64,000 nucleotides of DNA from Mycolicibacterium crocinum (GTDB taxonomy: Bacteria; Actinomycetota; Actinomycetes; Mycobacteriales; Mycobacteriaceae). The first letter of the stretch is position 1. Each line of letters begins with the position of its first letter. The notes under the pieces were generated by a model. That model was not told the DNA's origin and did no database searches. It was given only the letters and a program-made list of their open reading frames with translations. Positions 46,955-59,329 of the stretch are shown one piece after another. The stretch is from NCBI RefSeq assembly GCF_022370635.2, contig NZ_CP092362.2, positions 2,170,001 through 2,234,000 of the forward strand, given 5' to 3'. The translations under genes and the position numbers were made by a program.

Positions 46955-47788
46955 GTGACGAGTCAAGGCCCCGATCCGCACTGGCAGCGCCCCGACGACT
47001 CCTCGGCCCGACCGGCGTCGGCCCAGCTGGTCGACCCGGAGGACGATCTGCCCTCAGCCACCTACGGTGGCGATTTCGAGACCACGACGATCCCGCATTA
47101 CGGCTCGGGACTGCCGGGTTCGGCGCCGTCGACCGGCTACGGCCTGCTGCACGACCCGGAACCGTTGCCATACGTGCAGCCTCATCTGGATCCGACGCCC
47201 TCGCAGGCCACGCCGATGGAGATCGAACCCATCGACGCCGAGGAGCGCGCGAAGGCCGCCGCCCGCCGCGGCACCCAGGACATCGGCCTGTTCCTGTTGC
47301 GCGTCGTCATCGGCGCTGCGTTCATCGGCCACGGATTGCAGAAGGCGTTCGGGTGGTGGGGCGGCCAGGGCCTGGACGGCTTCAAGACCGCACTCGCCGA
47401 TGCCGGATATCAGCACGCCAGCGTGCTCACCTATGTCGGCGCCGGGGCCCAGATCCTCGTGGGTGTGCTGCTGGTGCTCGGATTGTTCACCCCGATCGCC
47501 GCCGCCGGCGGCATCGCCTACCTGGTGAACAGCCTGCTCACGATCATCTCGGCGCAGCGTCGGGACGGCTACCTCGCGGTCTTCGGGCCCGACGGCATCG
47601 AGTACCTGCTGGTGCTGATCGTCGCGACCTCCGCGATCATCCTGGTCGGCCCCGGCCGCTTCGGTTTCGACGGCGGACGCGGGTGGGCCAGGCGGCCGTT
47701 CATCGGGTCGTTCATCGCGTTGCTGCTCGGAATCGGTGGCGGCATCGCGGCGTGGGTGTTCCTGCACGGCAACAACCCACTGGCCTAG
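46955..47788 (+). CDS. DoxX-family membrane protein (Rv3005c type)
   Basis: The 277-residue protein has a hydrophilic N-terminal region of about 110 residues rich in Asp, Pro and Arg, then four hydrophobic helices from about residue 115 beginning LFLLRVVIGAAFIGHGLQKAFGW, the DoxX hallmark. In M. tuberculosis, DoxX (Rv3005c) is reported to form a complex with SodA and SseA in oxidative-stress defence. It is divergent from lppZ and ends next to the convergent PH-domain gene. Confidence 0.88.
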   Translation: MTSQGPDPHWQRPDDSSARPASAQLVDPEDDLPSATYGGDFETTTIPHYGSGLPGSAPSTGYGLLHDPEPLPYVQPHLDPTPSQATPMEIEPIDAEERAKAAARRGTQDIGLFLLRVVIGAAFIGHGLQKAFGWWGGQGLDGFKTALADAGYQHASVLTYVGAGAQILVGVLLVLGLFTPIAAAGGIAYLVNSLLTIISAQRRDGYLAVFGPDGIEYLLVLIVATSAIILVGPGRFGFDGGRGWARRPFIGSFIALLLGIGGGIAAWVFLHGNNPLA

Positions 47789-48193
47789 CTAGTCGTACGG
47801 GTTGGGCACCCGTCCGCCGCTGGCCTCGGCCAGCAGCGGCAGCATCGCGAACGTCACCGCCGGCAGCATCATCTCCGACCCGTCGCGCAGATGCGCCCGT
47901 GCCCACGAGGTGCGGTCGAAGCGCAGACCGTCGACCTCATCCCAGCCGACGCTGCGGCTGCTCAACAGCGTGCGGGCCGTCAGTGTGTTGCGGTCGGCCA
48001 CCGTGCGCAGACGCACGATCGCCGCCGACGCCAGGATCGGCAGCACCATGAACACCGCACCCCAGGTGGGGAACACCGTGATCATCACCAACAGCCCGAG
48101 TGCGAGGAAGCCGGAGGCGAAATGCGCCATCGGCGACATCCGGATCACCGCCGGTTTGGTGGTCGAATCGTCAGGTGCACGACGGGAGGGCAT
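47789..48193 (-). CDS. PH-domain-like membrane protein (CFP6/Rv3004 type)
   Basis: The 134-residue protein has two hydrophobic helices (about 24-70, FLALGLLVMITVFPTWGAV) and then a small PH-like domain with SVGWDEVDGLRFDRTSWARA and the ending GGRVPNPYD. This ending and neighbourhood match my memory of CFP6 (Rv3004). The start is uncertain: ATG codons at 48193, 48202 and 48205 and at the internal MAHFA are all possible. Its stop follows the DoxX stop directly. Confidence 0.8.
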   Translation of the reverse strand: MPSRRAPDDSTTKPAVIRMSPMAHFASGFLALGLLVMITVFPTWGAVFMVLPILASAAIVRLRTVADRNTLTARTLLSSRSVGWDEVDGLRFDRTSWARAHLRDGSEMMLPAVTFAMLPLLAEASGGRVPNPYD

Positions 48194-48246
48194 GGCAGCC
48201 ATCATCCCACCACCCGGCGGGGCGCCTCGCCGGCCCGCATCGGGAT

Positions 48247-48276
48247 TTGACGCTTGACCAGTGCGGAGGCTACCGT
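48247..48276 (+). promoter_or_regulatory. Predicted promoter of the ilvB leader
   Basis: TTGACG (48247-48252) and TACCGT (48271-48276) are separated by 18 bases. Transcription would start near 48283, just before the leader peptide ATG at 48285. Confidence 0.5.
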
Positions 48277-48284
48277 CGCAGGTT

Positions 48285-48356
48285 ATGAAGACCGGCGGAA
48301 TGCTCGTAGTAATTGGCCAGCGCGTTGGTGCCGCGCTTGCCCCGACACGGGCATAG
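48285..48356 (+). CDS. ilvB leader peptide, 23 residues
   Basis: A short reading frame runs from ATG 48285 to TAG 48354-48356. It encodes MKTGGMLVVIGQRVG followed by AALAPTRA. The consecutive Leu-Val-Val-Ile codons are those of the pathway products, the hallmark of ribosome-stalling attenuation of branched-chain amino acid operons. A terminator hairpin follows 20 bases later and before ilvB. Confidence 0.75.
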   Translation: MKTGGMLVVIGQRVGAALAPTRA

Positions 48357-48376
48357 CCACACGCACCAGCGCGCAA

Positions 48377-48413
48377 CCCTCGATCAGCCGCCGAAGCTGA
48401 CGGGGGTTTTTTC
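48377..48413 (+). terminator. Attenuator terminator before ilvB
   Basis: TCAGC (48384-48388) pairs with GCTGA (48396-48400), extended by CCC against GGG with a small bulge, followed by T6 at 48407-48412. It lies 40 bases before the ilvB GTG, so it would stop transcription unless the leader ribosome stalls. Confidence 0.7.
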
Positions 48414-48452
48414 TTGCCCGAAGGAACGAACAGGATCGAAAAGGACGACACC

Positions 48453-51882
<3,430 letters not shown>

Positions 51883-51893
51883 TTTCGTTAGAT

Positions 51894-51914
51894 TTCGGCG
51901 CGCTAGCCGGTGTT
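51894..51914. repeat. Left terminal inverted repeat of the IS3-type element
   Basis: It begins TTCGGCGCGCTAGCCGG and matches the reverse complement of 53416-53436 at 19 of 21 positions. It also contains a CTAG. Confidence 0.75.
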
Positions 51915-51925
51915 CACGGGCGGTG

Positions 51926-52921
51926 TCAAGCTGCGTGGAGTCGGTTGGGGTCGTTTTCGGCAGGGAGGTTGATGCCGACGACGGGGTCGGGGCTTGTGAC
52001 GTGTGGGCGTGCTCGGAACCGTTCGGGGTGTGCGTCGTAGTAGGCCTGTAGAGCTTGGTCGCGGTGATGCCATCGCTGGGTCCAGGATCCGTTGTGGACT
52101 TCGTCGGGAGTGAACAGGGCGATGCCGCTGTGGCGGTGGTGGGTGTTGTACCAGGACACGTAGGTGTCCACCCAGGCGCGAGCGGTGTCGAGGTCGTCGA
52201 AGATCCCGGGGTAGTTGGGCCGGTACTTCATGGTGCGGAACTCCGATTCGGAGAACGGGTTGTCGTTGCTGACCCGGGGCCGGTTATGGGTTTGGGCGAT
52301 TGCGGAGTCGGCCAGGAGGTCTTTGAGCACGGCCGAACGCATCGCCGGCCCGGAATCGGCGTGCACCACCGACGGTGCTCCGTAAGTGGTGATCGCCGTT
52401 TCGAACATCTGCTTGGCCAAGTCGTCGCACTCGCGTTCCTCGACGCGCCAGCCCACGATCTTGCGGGAGTAGATGTCGATAATTGAGTACGCCTTGAACG
52501 CCACACCCCGCCACGGACTACGTAGGTCGGTGATGTCCCAACTCCAGATCTGTTGCGGGCCGGTCGCTTTGAGGACCGGCGCCGGCCGGGGTGCTTTGTT
52601 CGTCGAACGGGTCGGGGCAACCGGGCGTGCACTCTGGTCATCGATCGCTGCGGCGATGCGCCACCAGGAGCGCCGCGAGGCCAGCATCACACCGGTATCC
52701 CACATCGTGGCGAAGGATTGATCCACCGACACCCCGGTCGACCAGCCGGCGAGGATCTCGTCCTGGATCGCCGCTCGTTGGGCGGCACCGATGCGCGAGG
52801 GATAGCGTCGAGCCTTCTGCGGTACCGGGTCGGCCACCCGCGGGCGCGGCGAGGACCGGTAATGCCAACTCGAGCGCGACAGCTCGATCATCGCCAACGC
52901 CCGGCGTTGTGACCCGATCAC
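51926..52921 (-). CDS. IS3-family transposase, DDE catalytic part (orfB)
   Basis: The 331-residue protein has an N-terminal helical region, then an integrase core with Asp in IWSWDITDLRSPW, Asp in VVHADSGPAMRS and Glu in NPFSESEFRTMKY. In the same frame upstream of 52921 the translation continues sensibly (RRFLDLENGLVAGLTAVIG), overlapping orfA in the -1 frame. The functional protein is therefore probably an orfA-orfB fusion made by ribosomal frameshifting. Confidence 0.9.
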   Translation of the reverse strand: MIGSQRRALAMIELSRSSWHYRSSPRPRVADPVPQKARRYPSRIGAAQRAAIQDEILAGWSTGVSVDQSFATMWDTGVMLASRRSWWRIAAAIDDQSARPVAPTRSTNKAPRPAPVLKATGPQQIWSWDITDLRSPWRGVAFKAYSIIDIYSRKIVGWRVEERECDDLAKQMFETAITTYGAPSVVHADSGPAMRSAVLKDLLADSAIAQTHNRPRVSNDNPFSESEFRTMKYRPNYPGIFDDLDTARAWVDTYVSWYNTHHRHSGIALFTPDEVHNGSWTQRWHHRDQALQAYYDAHPERFRARPHVTSPDPVVGINLPAENDPNRLHAA

Positions 52922-52926
52922 CGCAG

Positions 52927-53361
52927 TCAGCCCGGCGACGAGTCCGTTCTCGAGGTCGAGGAATCGTCGAGATCCTGGATCGTCGGGGCGACGTCGGGCT
53001 CGTTGACGTTCATCTCGTGCAAGAGCCCGATAGCTTTTCCCAACAACTCATTGCTGGCCTCGAGCTCACGCACCCGCGCCTGCAATCGTGCGATTTCAGC
53101 TTCATCACGCGCTATCCGCGCATCACGCTGTTTGGCCATCGAGATCCGTTTCCCTTGAGGAGTCCTGCGACCACCCTCTCGCGGAACCAGGCCCCGGTCG
53201 AGATCACCATCAAAAAGAGCCGACTGCCACCGCCTCATCCGGTCACTGGAAAAGCCCTTCTCGGCAAGCCACACACCCTTCTGCCCCCACGGCTGCCGGT
53301 GATACTCGGCAACCAACTCCACGACCTCCTCGGTCGAGAACCCCGGACTAATCGACACCAC
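52927..53361 (-). CDS. IS3-family transposase, DNA-binding part (orfA)
   Basis: This part has a helix-turn-helix-like segment (KGFSSDRMRRWQSALFDGD) followed by a leucine-zipper-like coiled coil (ARDEAEIARLQARVRELEAS). The frame is open up to 53442, but that start lies outside the inverted repeat; I use the GTG at 53361, preceded by GGAGGG, with low certainty. An AAAAG run near 53034 is a candidate -1 slippery site. Confidence 0.75.
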   Translation of the reverse strand: MVSISPGFSTEEVVELVAEYHRQPWGQKGVWLAEKGFSSDRMRRWQSALFDGDLDRGLVPREGGRRTPQGKRISMAKQRDARIARDEAEIARLQARVRELEASNELLGKAIGLLHEMNVNEPDVAPTIQDLDDSSTSRTDSSPG

Positions 53362-53415
53362 ACCCTCCAGAAACTGGTTGAGAACTGACTCACAACCAGC
53401 CTGGCAAAGAGGGTC

Positions 53416-53436
53416 AGCACCGGTTAGCGCGCCGAA
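53416..53436. repeat. Right terminal inverted repeat of the IS3-type element
   Basis: Read on the minus strand it begins TTCGGCGCGCTAACCGG; it pairs with the left repeat at 51894-51914. Confidence 0.75.
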
Positions 53437-53488
53437 CTGCATCCAGGGCGGCCGGGTGAACGAGCGTCAGCGGGGGTATACCACGGCA

Positions 53489-53860
53489 ATGACCTCATCC
53501 AAAGGAATTGCGTTCGGTGCGGTAGCGATCTGTGCGTTCGGTGTTGCCGCCGCCGCTGCGATCCCGACCGCGGCCGCGGCCCCGTGCACCGCCAGTGGAC
53601 TGTCCTCGACGGCCAGCGGCGTCTTGGCCGAGGCAGGCGGCTATCTGGCCAATCACCCCGGCGCTGACGATGTGCTCACCGCCGCGGCCAGTCAGTCACC
53701 CGAAGACGCGCGGGCCTCGGTGCGGGGATACTTCGCCGGCCACCTCGGCGAACTGAACGACCTGCAGAACATTGCCCGGCCGCTGCGCGACCTGCGCAAC
53801 CAATGTGGCATCGCGATCTCGCCCGGGCAGCTCGCGCTGCTGTTCGACCAGGTTTCCTAG
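53489..53860 (+). CDS. Secreted hemophore-like protein
   Basis: The 123-residue protein has a signal peptide (AFGAVAICAFGVAAAAAIP, cleavage near residue 32) and a mature all-helical domain of about 90 residues with one cysteine at each end (APCTASG and RNQCGIA). This matches the mycobacterial hemophore-related family typified by Rv0203, which binds heme outside the cell. The ATG at 53489 is six bases after TATACC, so it is probably leaderless. No MmpL heme importer gene is adjacent. Confidence 0.75.
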   Translation: MTSSKGIAFGAVAICAFGVAAAAAIPTAAAAPCTASGLSSTASGVLAEAGGYLANHPGADDVLTAAASQSPEDARASVRGYFAGHLGELNDLQNIARPLRDLRNQCGIAISPGQLALLFDQVS

Positions 53861-53873
53861 CAATCGCGGCGAA

Positions 53874-55301
53874 CTACGGAGCGAGCGACGGCAGCGGCAG
53901 CCCGAATTCGCGCTTGAGCACGGTGCGCGCGGCGTAGTAACCGGACATGCCGTGCACACCGGTGCCCGGCGGCGTCGCCGACGAGCAGAGGTACGCCTTC
54001 GGGATCGGGGTTGTCCACGGATTCCAGCGCAGGGTGGGGCCGACCATCGCCGCGAACAACGTTGCCCCACCGACGATGATGTCGCCGCCGACATAGTTGG
54101 CGTTGTGTGCCGACATCTGCGCGGCGGTGGTGCACCGGGATGCCAGCACCAGATCGCGGAAACTAGGGGCGGCCTTCTCGAACAGCCCGATGATCGTCTC
54201 GGTCACGTCCGTGGCCGAGTTCGCCGGCACGTGCGCGTAGGTCCACAGCGGCCGTCGTCCCGCGGAGTCGATGCGCGACGGATCCGACAGGTGGGGCAGC
54301 GAGGCGAGCGTCATCGGCCATTCGGCGTGCCTGCCCGACGCGATCTCCTTTTCGCACAGCGCCATCTGTGCCCGCGACCCACCCATGTGCACGGTGGGGG
54401 AGGTGGCCAACCGTTCGTCGCGCCACGGGATGTCACTGGAGAGCACGAAATCCACCTTGCAGACACCGGGGCCGAACCGGTAGCGCCGCAAGGATTTTGC
54501 GTACTTGTCCGGCACCTGCGAGCCGTAGATGTCCAATAGTGCCGTCGGCGCAGTGTCGTAGATGACCACCCCGGGGGGAGGTGAGGTCACTGGCTCGCCG
54601 ACGACGAGTTCGCCACCGTGGGCGCGTAGATCGGCCACCATCGCATCGATGATCGCCTGGCTGCCGCCGACCGGCACCGGCCAGCCCGCCGTGTGCGCCA
54701 GCGTGCCGAGCATCATTCCCGCACCGCTGTTGACCGGCGACGGCATTGTCGAAATGGCATGCGCGCCAACACCGGTGAATAACGCGCGGGCATCGTCGCC
54801 ACGCAGCACGCCCCATGCCGGGCTGCCTTGAGCGAGAACGCGAAGACCGGACCGCACGGTGGTGATCAGATCCGGCGGCAGTGACCGCTTGTCGCCGAGG
54901 AAGAATCCGACGACACCATCGGGGTGCTCGGCCAGCGGTCCGAACAACCGGCGCCAGGAGCTGCCGTCGCTGAGCTCGGCGCAGGTGCGTTCCAGCGAGT
55001 GGTAGGCGATGGCGGCGGGACGGTTCGGCAGTGGATTGGCGTAGGAAATCTCCGGCACTACCAGCTGCACCCCGCGGGCGGCCAGGTCGTACTCGGCGAA
55101 GAACGGTGACGCCAGCGCCAGCGGGTGCACCGCCGAGCAGACGTCGTGGCGGATCTCGGCGTACTCCGGGTCGGCGGCAGTGCGGGCACCGCCGCCGAAC
55201 GTCGGCTGACCCTCGATCACGCGCACCCTCAAACCGGCTCGCGCGCAGATGACGGCAGCGGCCATCCCGTTGGGACCGCTGCCGACGACGGTGACGTCCA
55301 C
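53874..55301 (-). CDS. FAD-dependent oxidoreductase, phytoene-desaturase-like (Rv2997 type)
   Basis: The 475-residue protein has an N-terminal dinucleotide-binding fold VVGSGPNGMAAAVICARAG (about 4-22) with a following acidic strand end VIEG, and a C-terminal FAD-contact region ending GYYAARTVLKREFG. It belongs to the carotenoid/phytoene dehydrogenase superfamily. M. tuberculosis has a relative at the same place (Rv2997) beside serA. The substrate is unknown. It is divergent from serA with 76 bases between. Confidence 0.82.
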   Translation of the reverse strand: MDVTVVGSGPNGMAAAVICARAGLRVRVIEGQPTFGGGARTAADPEYAEIRHDVCSAVHPLALASPFFAEYDLAARGVQLVVPEISYANPLPNRPAAIAYHSLERTCAELSDGSSWRRLFGPLAEHPDGVVGFFLGDKRSLPPDLITTVRSGLRVLAQGSPAWGVLRGDDARALFTGVGAHAISTMPSPVNSGAGMMLGTLAHTAGWPVPVGGSQAIIDAMVADLRAHGGELVVGEPVTSPPPGVVIYDTAPTALLDIYGSQVPDKYAKSLRRYRFGPGVCKVDFVLSSDIPWRDERLATSPTVHMGGSRAQMALCEKEIASGRHAEWPMTLASLPHLSDPSRIDSAGRRPLWTYAHVPANSATDVTETIIGLFEKAAPSFRDLVLASRCTTAAQMSAHNANYVGGDIIVGGATLFAAMVGPTLRWNPWTTPIPKAYLCSSATPPGTGVHGMSGYYAARTVLKREFGLPLPSLAP

Positions 55302-55364
55302 GCCATTAGTAGACCAGCGTCGCTCCGACGGCTGGCCGATGGTCGTCTACTGACCGGGACACAC

Positions 55365-55370
55365 TAGGCT
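55365..55370 (+). promoter_or_regulatory. -10 box (TAGGCT) giving a leaderless serA mRNA
   Basis: TAGGCT ends seven bases before the serA GTG at 55378. No Shine-Dalgarno sequence is present, consistent with a leaderless transcript. Confidence 0.55.
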
Positions 55371-55377
55371 GACCGGC

Positions 55378-56964
55378 GTGAATCTGCCCGTTGTACTGAT
55401 CGCAGACAAGCTCGCCGAGTCGACCGTCGCAGCCCTGGGTGACCAGGTCGAGGTGCGCTGGGTCGACGGCCCGGATCGGCCGAAACTGCTGGAAGCGGTC
55501 GCCAACGCCGACGCGCTGCTGGTGCGCTCGGCCACCACGGTCGACGCCGAGGTGATCGCCGCCGCGCCCAAGCTGAAGATCATCGCCCGCGCCGGCGTCG
55601 GTCTGGACAACGTCGACGTCGACGCCGCCACCGCAGCCGGGGTGCTTGTGGTCAACGCGCCCACGTCGAACATCCACAGCGCCGCCGAGCATGCGCTGGC
55701 CTTGATGCTGTCGGCTGCGCGGCAGATCCCCGCCGCCGACGCGACATTGCGCGAGCACACCTGGAAGCGCTCGTCGTTCTCCGGCACCGAGATCTTCGGC
55801 AAGACCGTCGGCGTCGTCGGCCTGGGCCGGATCGGGCAGCTCGTCGCCCAGCGGCTGGCCGCCTTCGGCACCCACGTCATCGCCTACGACCCGTATGTGC
55901 CCGCAGCCCGCGCCGCCCAGCTCGGCATCGAGCTGCTCCCGCTCGACGAGCTGCTCGGCCGCGCGGACTTCATCTCGGTGCACCTGCCCAAGACCCCGGA
56001 GACCGCCGGTCTGCTCGGCAAGGAGGCACTGGCCAAGACCAAAAAGGGCGTCATCATCGTCAACGCCGCCCGTGGCGGCTTGATTGACGAGCAGGCCCTG
56101 GCCGACGCGATCACCAGTGGTCATGTGTTCGCCGCGGGTCTCGACGTGTTCAGTACCGAGCCGTGCACCGACAGCCCGCTGTTCGAGCTGCCGCAAGTGG
56201 TCGTCACCCCACACCTCGGTGCCTCCACCGCCGAAGCCCAGGACCGCGCCGGCACCGACGTGGCGGCGAGCGTGAAGCTGGCGCTGGCAGGGGAGTTCGT
56301 GCCGGATGCGGTCAACGTCGGCGGCGGCGCGGTCAGCGAAGAGGTGGCGCCCTGGCTGGATCTGGTCCGCAAACTCGGCCTGCTCGTCGGCGTGCTGTCC
56401 ACCGGCGCCGCGTCAAACCTGTCGGTGCGGGTATCCGGTGAGATCGCCTCGGAAGACGTTGAGGTGCTGAAGCTTTCGGCGCTGCGCGGCTTCTTCTCGA
56501 CGGTGACCGATCAGCAGGTGACGTTCGTCAACGCGCCGAATCTGGCCGCCGAACGCGGTCTGCAGAGCGAGCTGATCACGGCCAGCGAGAGCCCCAACCA
56601 CCGCAGCCTTGTCGATGTGCGGGTGGTGGGGCCCGATGGCACCGCGACGAATGTGTCCGGAACGCTGTCCGGACCGCAGCAGGTCGAGAAGGTCGTCCAG
56701 ATCAACGGGCGCAACTTCGATTTGCGCGCCGAGGGCGTGAACCTGGTGCTGCACTACTCCGATCAGCCCGGTGCGCTCGGCAAGATCGGCACCCTGCTCG
56801 GGAATGCCGATGTGAACATCCTGGCGGCTCAGCTCAGCCAGGACACCAGCGGCACGGCCGCGACCCTGATGCTGCGGCTCGAGCGCGACGTCTCCGACGA
56901 TGTCCGGTCGGCGATCCGTGACGCCGTCGGCGCGACGACCCTGGAAGTGGTGGACCTGTCATGA
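55378..56964 (+). CDS. serA: D-3-phosphoglycerate dehydrogenase
   Basis: The enzyme oxidises 3-phosphoglycerate, the first step of serine synthesis. The 528-residue length shows the long mycobacterial type: catalytic domains with the NAD loop [19 protein letters not shown] (about 143-161), Arg and Glu of the active site, an intervening allosteric domain (about 320-450) and a C-terminal ACT domain ([19 protein letters not shown]) for serine feedback. It overlaps leuB by four bases. Confidence 0.96.
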   Translation: MNLPVVLIADKLAESTVAALGDQVEVRWVDGPDRPKLLEAVANADALLVRSATTVDAEVIAAAPKLKIIARAGVGLDNVDVDAATAAGVLVVNAPTSNIHSAAEHALALMLSAARQIPAADATLREHTWKRSSFSGTEIFGKTVGVVGLGRIGQLVAQRLAAFGTHVIAYDPYVPAARAAQLGIELLPLDELLGRADFISVHLPKTPETAGLLGKEALAKTKKGVIIVNAARGGLIDEQALADAITSGHVFAAGLDVFSTEPCTDSPLFELPQVVVTPHLGASTAEAQDRAGTDVAASVKLALAGEFVPDAVNVGGGAVSEEVAPWLDLVRKLGLLVGVLSTGAASNLSVRVSGEIASEDVEVLKLSALRGFFSTVTDQQVTFVNAPNLAAERGLQSELITASESPNHRSLVDVRVVGPDGTATNVSGTLSGPQQVEKVVQINGRNFDLRAEGVNLVLHYSDQPGALGKIGTLLGNADVNILAAQLSQDTSGTAATLMLRLERDVSDDVRSAIRDAVGATTLEVVDLS

Positions 56965-57971
56965 AATTGGCGGTGATCGCGGGCGACGGTATCGGCCCGG
57001 AAGTGATCGGCGAAGCGCTGCAGGTGCTCGATGTGGTGCTGCCCGGCGTGGACAAGACCGAGTACGACCTCGGTGCGCGCCGCTACCACGCGACCGGCGA
57101 GCTGCTCACCACGGAGACCATCGAGGAACTTCGCGGCTACGACGCGATTCTGCTCGGCGCCATCGGAGACCCGTCGGTGCCCAGCGGTGTGCTGGAACGC
57201 GGCCTGCTGCTCAAACTGCGGTTCGCCCTCGACCATCACGTGAACCTACGGCCGGGCCGGCTGTACCCCGGGGTGGCCAGCCCGCTGTCCGGCGTGACGG
57301 GAATCGACTTCGTCGTCGTGCGCGAAGGCACCGAAGGCCCCTACACCGGTAACGGCGGCGCGCTGCGCGTCGGCACCCCGCATGAGGTGGCCACCGAAGT
57401 CAGCGTCAACACCGCGTTCGGTGTCGAACGGGTGGTGCGCGACGCGTTCGCGCGCGCCCAGTCGCGGCGTAAGCATCTGACGTTGGTGCACAAGACGAAT
57501 GTGCTGACCTTCGCGGGCAGCCTTTGGGCACGGGTAGTCGAGCAAGTCGGCTCCGAGTTCCCGGACGTCGAGGTCGCTTACCAGCACATCGACGCCGCCA
57601 CCATCCACATGGTCACCGATCCGGGGCGGTTCGACGTCATCGTCACCGACAACCTGTTCGGCGACATCATCACCGACCTGTCGGCGGCCGTGTGTGGTGG
57701 AATCGGCCTGGCTGCGAGCGGCAATATCGATGCCACGCGGACCAATCCGTCGATGTTCGAACCGGTGCACGGCAGTGCGCCCGATATCGCCGGGCAGGGC
57801 ATCGCCGATCCAACGGCGGCGGTGATGTCGGTGGCTCTGCTGCTCGGTCACGTCGGCGAGGGCGCCGCGGCTGCCCGGGTCGACAAGGCTGTCGCCAACC
57901 ATCTGGCGACCCGCGGGAACGAGACGCTGTCGACCCGTGAGGTCGGCGACCGGATCCGCGCGGCGCTCTAG
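56961..57971 (+). CDS. leuB: 3-isopropylmalate dehydrogenase
   Basis: The enzyme decarboxylates 3-isopropylmalate in leucine synthesis. The 336-residue protein begins [18 protein letters not shown] and contains the metal and substrate signature [18 protein letters not shown] near residue 228. The ATG overlaps the serA stop. Its stop TAG overlaps the stop of the convergent MFS gene in a shared CTAG. Confidence 0.96.
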   Translation: MKLAVIAGDGIGPEVIGEALQVLDVVLPGVDKTEYDLGARRYHATGELLTTETIEELRGYDAILLGAIGDPSVPSGVLERGLLLKLRFALDHHVNLRPGRLYPGVASPLSGVTGIDFVVVREGTEGPYTGNGGALRVGTPHEVATEVSVNTAFGVERVVRDAFARAQSRRKHLTLVHKTNVLTFAGSLWARVVEQVGSEFPDVEVAYQHIDAATIHMVTDPGRFDVIVTDNLFGDIITDLSAAVCGGIGLAASGNIDATRTNPSMFEPVHGSAPDIAGQGIADPTAAVMSVALLLGHVGEGAAAARVDKAVANHLATRGNETLSTREVGDRIRAAL

Positions 57972-59155
57972 TCCCGGCGAGCGGGGTCGGCCGGCACCAG
58001 CGGCACCGCCACGACGGGGAACAGCGCGCACACCGCGAACGCGATCGGGTAACCGACGACACCGATCAGCGCGCCGAACAACGGTGGGGCGAGCCCGCAC
58101 GTCAGCAGTTGGCTGGTGTTCTGCGCGCCCAGTGCGCGTCCACTCCAGAACGGTCCGGCGATCTCGGCGATCGCGGTGAACGCCAACCCGTTGTCGCTGA
58201 CCGTGATCACCGACGCCGCGACCATCACCGCGATGCTCAGCGGGGAGTGCAGGGCGTCGGTCAGCGCCAACAGGAACATCGCCGTCGCCGTGGCGATCGC
58301 GATCGTCCGGATCGGACGCAGCCGCAGACCCAGCCGGTCCGACCAGCGGCCCGCGGCGATGCGGCCGAGCGCTCCCAGCACCTGCGCGAACATCACCATC
58401 AGGCCGGCGGCTTCCGCGGACCAGCCGCGGTCGACGATCAGCCACACCAACGTGAACGTCCACACCACACACTGCGGCACCACCAACAGCTCCGACACGG
58501 CGTGGATGCGCCAGAGCAATGCCGAACCGCGATAGGGGTTGGCCAGGTGCTCGGCCGGCGCCTCGGCGCGCGCCGGGCGCGGCGGGTCGGCCACGGCGAT
58601 GGCGCAGATCACGGCCGCCACCGCGCACACGATCGTCGGAAACAGCAATGCGACGCCGACCCCGTGGGACTGCGCCAGCCGAGGAATCACCAACGCGCCG
58701 AAGGCGACTCCCAGCGGTTGCGCGGTCTGGCGGATACCCATCACCAATCCGCGCTGGTGTGGCGGAAACCACCCGACGACCAGTCGTCCGCTGGCCGAAT
58801 TGCTGCTCGCCGCCGCCATTCCGCCCAGAAACAGAAAGACGCTGACCAGAACCAGGGAGTGTGACGACGCGGCCGCCAGCGCCGCGGCCGCGGTCAGCGC
58901 AGAGCCGACCGACAACACGAAGCGCTCGCCGACCCGGTCCACCACATAACCCCAGGCGATCAGCGTCACCACCATGCCGAAGCTCGGCATCGCCGACACC
59001 AGACCGGATTTGGCCAGGTCGAGGCCCATCGTGGTGTGCAGAGTCGGAATCAGGAAAGCCGCCCCGTTGATGAAGACATTGGCCGACAACGTGGCGAACA
59101 GCGCGATCACAAGCATCATCCAGCGCCGCACGGTGCTGATCGTTGCGACGGCCAT
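57968..59155 (-). CDS. Major facilitator superfamily transporter (Rv2994 type)
   Basis: The 395-residue protein has twelve hydrophobic helices and the MFS loop after helix 2, [12 protein letters not shown]. The ATG at 59155 fits the first helix ([17 protein letters not shown]); an upstream GTG at 59182 would add nine residues. M. tuberculosis has an MFS gene at this place. The substrate cannot be told from sequence. A palindrome lies 42 bases upstream. Confidence 0.88.
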   Translation of the reverse strand: MAVATISTVRRWMMLVIALFATLSANVFINGAAFLIPTLHTTMGLDLAKSGLVSAMPSFGMVVTLIAWGYVVDRVGERFVLSVGSALTAAAALAAASSHSLVLVSVFLFLGGMAAASSNSASGRLVVGWFPPHQRGLVMGIRQTAQPLGVAFGALVIPRLAQSHGVGVALLFPTIVCAVAAVICAIAVADPPRPARAEAPAEHLANPYRGSALLWRIHAVSELLVVPQCVVWTFTLVWLIVDRGWSAEAAGLMVMFAQVLGALGRIAAGRWSDRLGLRLRPIRTIAIATATAMFLLALTDALHSPLSIAVMVAASVITVSDNGLAFTAIAEIAGPFWSGRALGAQNTSQLLTCGLAPPLFGALIGVVGYPIAFAVCALFPVVAVPLVPADPARRD

Positions 59156-59196
59156 GAGCCCATGATTCCACGCACGTCCCACAATGCTGAATCAAT

Positions 59197-59213
59197 ATCT
59201 CATTATATGAGAT
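59197..59213. promoter_or_regulatory. AT-rich palindrome upstream of the MFS gene
   Basis: ATCTCAT-TAT-ATGAGAT is a perfect inverted repeat with 7-bp arms in an otherwise GC-rich genome. Its place 42 bases before the MFS start suggests an operator for a dimeric regulator. Confidence 0.55.
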
Positions 59214-59217
59214 TGAC

Positions 59218-59280
59218 CGTTGAGTGAGCGCTGGCGCAGAGAACGTGCGAGAAGGGGCGCACGTGGTTACTCACTCAACG
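59218..59280. repeat. Nested inverted repeat between the MFS and FAH genes
   Basis: An outer 11-bp perfect stem (CGTTGAGTGAG at 59218-59228 and CTCACTCAACG at 59270-59280) encloses an inner 7-bp stem (ACGTGCG at 59243-59249 and CGCACGT at 59258-59264). The 63-bp unit could be a hairpin in the MFS 5' region on one strand, a regulator site, or a small repeat element. Confidence 0.5.
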
Positions 59281-59329
59281 CCGGTCGGGGGCTTTCGGCT
59301 CGGCGAAACCGCAGCACTAGGCTGTTCGC

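Larger units (their letters stand above)
51894..53436 (-). mobile_element. IS3-family insertion sequence
   Basis: The 1543-bp element is bounded by 21-bp inverted repeats that agree at 19 positions and begin TTCGGCGCGCTA. Between them lie orfA and orfB in the IS3 arrangement. I see no clear target duplication (GAT at the left, CTG at the right), so the exact ends could be off by a few bases or the flanks rearranged. It sits where the gene order leaves the M. tuberculosis pattern. Confidence 0.85.

Noticed and set aside
57246..59195. A 649-codon minus-strand open frame over leuB and the MFS gene
   Set aside because: It is a shadow in high-GC DNA. Both leuB and the MFS gene have clear family motifs in other frames.
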